Of a stretch of 45,582 nucleotides of DNA, positions 44,090-45,582 are shown in pieces. The DNA is from Balneolales bacterium (GTDB taxonomy: Bacteria > Bacteroidota > Rhodothermia > Balneolales > Natronogracilivirgulaceae). The first letter of the stretch is position 1; each line of letters starts with the position of its first letter. The position numbers were made by a program, and so were the translations under genes. The notes below the pieces were generated by a model, which was given only the letters and a program-made list of their open reading frames with translations, had not been told where the DNA came from and searched no databases. The stretch lies in the NCBI GenBank assembly GCA_007134845.1, contig SLKA01000059.1, positions 1 through 45,582 of the forward strand, in the 5' to 3' direction.

Positions 44090-45244
44090 ATGCAGACTGT
44101 TTACCTCGATAACGCTGCCACTACTCCTATCGATCCCGGAGTGGTGGAGACGATGATCCCGTTCCTGAATCAGGATTACGGCAATGCTTCGTCCATTCAC
44201 CACATGGGAAGAAGGACAAGTGTTGCAGTGGAGACATGGCGGAGCAAAATTGCCAGCCATATAGGTGCTCAGGCATCAGAAATCGTATTCACCAGCGGTG
44301 GCACCGAGAGCAACAATGCCGCGATTTTCGGTGTGCTTGAAAACAGCAACCGCAAACAGATCATTACAGCACGAACTGAGCACAATGCGGTACTCTATCC
44401 CGTCGAACAGGCAAAAAAAATGGGATACGATATTATATATGCGGACCTCGACGAAAAGGGGCGGGTGATGCCGGGTGCACTTGAAGAAATACTAAGCGAA
44501 GAAACAGCGCTGGTCAGTTTGATGCACGTCAATAACGAGACCGGTACCATACATCCCATCCCGGAACTCACGAAACTCTGTCGCGAACGCGGGATTCCGT
44601 TTCACTGTGACACGGTCCAGTCGATCGGAAAAATGCCCGTAAGCGTGGACGACCTGGGCCTTGACTTTCTGAGCATGAGCGCGCACAAGTTCAAAGGACC
44701 CAAAGGGGCAGGCGCCCTCTATGTACGGGCAGGCACGCCATGGTCAGCATGGATGCACGGCGGTACGCAGGAGCGGGGACGGCGTGGCGGGACACTCAAT
44801 GTAGCAGGTATCGTCGGACTCGGCAAAGCGCTGGATCTGGCCCACGAAGCGATGGATGAAAACATGGCTCACATCACCGCACTGAGGGTGCAGTTTATCA
44901 AAGGGTTGAAGCAAGCTTTGGGTGACAGGGTCCGTTTCAACGGAGATGTGGAAAACGGTCTGGCTCATATCCTCAGCGTAACGGTCACCGACGACCGCAA
45001 CCAGCCGCTTGACGGTGAAATGCTGTTGCTCAATCTGGATATTGAAGGCATCTGCTGCTCAAACGGATCCGCTTGCACATCGGGTACCATCAAACCTTCG
45101 CACGTGATGCTGGCATTGGGATACGATGAAGAAATGGCAAAATCCACCCTCCGATTCAGCATGGGTAAAGCCAATACTTCGGAAGAAATTGATAAAACGA
45201 TCCGGGCGCTTCATGATGTGGTCAACCGGCATTCGTCATCATAG
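44090..45244 (+). CDS. Cysteine desulfurase, NifS/IscS (class I) type
   Basis: This PLP enzyme of 384 residues takes sulfur from L-cysteine as a protein persulfide for Fe-S cluster or tRNA thiolation. Landmarks are YLDNAATTP at the start, H98 in TEHNAV, HVNNETG, D174 in HCDTVQS, the PLP lysine K200 in SAHKFKGPKG, and the persulfide cysteine C329 in SNGSACTSG with the longer class-I loop. Iron-sulfur scaffold genes (iscU, sufBCD) or mnmA are not in the window, so the acceptor is open. The ATG at 44090 is divergent from pgk. The 3' end converges with the pyrophosphatase gene at 12 bp. Confidence 0.95.
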   Translation: MQTVYLDNAATTPIDPGVVETMIPFLNQDYGNASSIHHMGRRTSVAVETWRSKIASHIGAQASEIVFTSGGTESNNAAIFGVLENSNRKQIITARTEHNAVLYPVEQAKKMGYDIIYADLDEKGRVMPGALEEILSEETALVSLMHVNNETGTIHPIPELTKLCRERGIPFHCDTVQSIGKMPVSVDDLGLDFLSMSAHKFKGPKGAGALYVRAGTPWSAWMHGGTQERGRRGGTLNVAGIVGLGKALDLAHEAMDENMAHITALRVQFIKGLKQALGDRVRFNGDVENGLAHILSVTVTDDRNQPLDGEMLLLNLDIEGICCSNGSACTSGTIKPSHVMLALGYDEEMAKSTLRFSMGKANTSEEIDKTIRALHDVVNRHSSS

Positions 45245-45256
45245 CAATGCACACCG

Positions 45257-45582
45257 TTACGCATTACCATTTTCATCGCGGTATCGCGCACGGCAGTCTT
45301 TGATGATCTCGAGAGCAACGTCGAGGCCGTACCAGCCATCTGTTCCGGTTTTTTTATCTTCCAGGTCCTTGTAGACCTGAAAAAAGTGCTCTATCTCATG
45401 AAGCAGGTGGGGCGGAACATCATCCAGGGAATTGATATGGTTCCACAACGGGTCGCGCACCGGCACACAGAGTATTTTCTCATCCGGCCCCTTTTCATCC
45501 CACATTTTGAAAAGCCCGATTGGTTTTGATTCGATCATGCACCCCGGAAATGTGGGCTCGGTAACAAGAACAAGAGCATCAA
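45257..45582 (-). CDS. ppa: Inorganic pyrophosphatase, C-terminal part (cut by window edge)
   Basis: The frame stays open through the right end of the window, so the real gene begins beyond 45582. The visible 108 residues match family I soluble pyrophosphatase: DALVLVTEPTFPG, SKPIGLFKMWDEKGPDEKILCVP with the metal-binding aspartates and lysine, and HFFQVYKDLEDKK with the active-site YK pair. The enzyme hydrolyses diphosphate and pulls biosynthetic reactions forward. The first in-frame ATG in the window (45538) is internal, not the start. It ends with EIIKDCRARYRDENGNA. Confidence 0.93.
   Translation of the reverse strand, partial: DALVLVTEPTFPGCMIESKPIGLFKMWDEKGPDEKILCVPVRDPLWNHINSLDDVPPHLLHEIEHFFQVYKDLEDKKTGTDGWYGLDVALEIIKDCRARYRDENGNA

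Noticed and set aside
45257-45538. Complete 93-residue small protein
   Set aside because: The frame continues in homology beyond the internal ATG to the window end, so this is a cut pyrophosphatase.

Overview
The window is a gene-dense bacterial chromosome segment of about 50% GC, with no phage, transposon, CRISPR or RNA-gene block. It probably comes from the Balneolota/Rhodothermota/Bacteroidota (FCB) group. The reasons are a promoter matching the Bacteroidota -7 consensus TAnnTTTG in front of mreB and a near match at recA, many starts without a Shine-Dalgarno site, three Skp/OmpH paralogues behind bamA, and the overall gene complement. Phylum placement is inference; no rRNA is present to fix it.

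Layout. (1) 1-1488: a branched inverted repeat ending in a T run, then xseA rightward. (2) 6805-1547, leftward: pyrimidine-nucleoside phosphorylase, pspA with a translationally coupled two-TM coiled-coil partner, a crotonase, and a CNNM/CorC membrane protein. (3) 6886-10857, rightward: a membrane-anchored disordered protein whose 3' end overlaps pdxB, then a polytopic membrane protein with an ABC ATPase. (4) tatD leftward at 11640-10879. (5) 11909-18048, rightward: recA, recX, AI-2E-type permease, LD-carboxypeptidase, purN, purH, closely spaced. (6) 18211-23706, rightward: the rod-shape operon mreB-mreC-mreD-mrdA(PBP2)-rodA. (7) 36599-23813, leftward and converging on it: nadE, mltD, ctpA-type protease, PHP phosphoesterase, ribH, uppS, bamA, three skp genes, rnhB. 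(8) 36734-45582: GNAT, NUDIX-pyrG pair, two small membrane proteins, rlmB, a truncated histidine-kinase-like protein, ndk, a wrecked acetyltransferase gene, pgk, cysteine desulfurase, and the 3' part of inorganic pyrophosphatase.

How it works together. The 18-37 kb core is an envelope-building island. The Mre/PBP2/RodA elongasome and undecaprenyl-diphosphate synthesis (UppS) make the wall. MltD and LdcA trim or recycle it. BamA and Skp assemble outer-membrane proteins, and the periplasmic CtpA-type protease probably processes envelope proteins. The recA-purH run joins recombination and purine synthesis; PspA and its partner probably protect the inner membrane.

The genes are mostly housekeeping and I see no obvious large new system. 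The best leads are the PspA partner protein, dyad symmetries over the recA promoter, two intergenic arrays with an exact 16-bp period, a 12-bp repeat expansion inside purH, a histidine-kinase-like protein with a ruined ATPase domain, the structured element at the left edge, and a GNAT pseudogene with an internal deletion.
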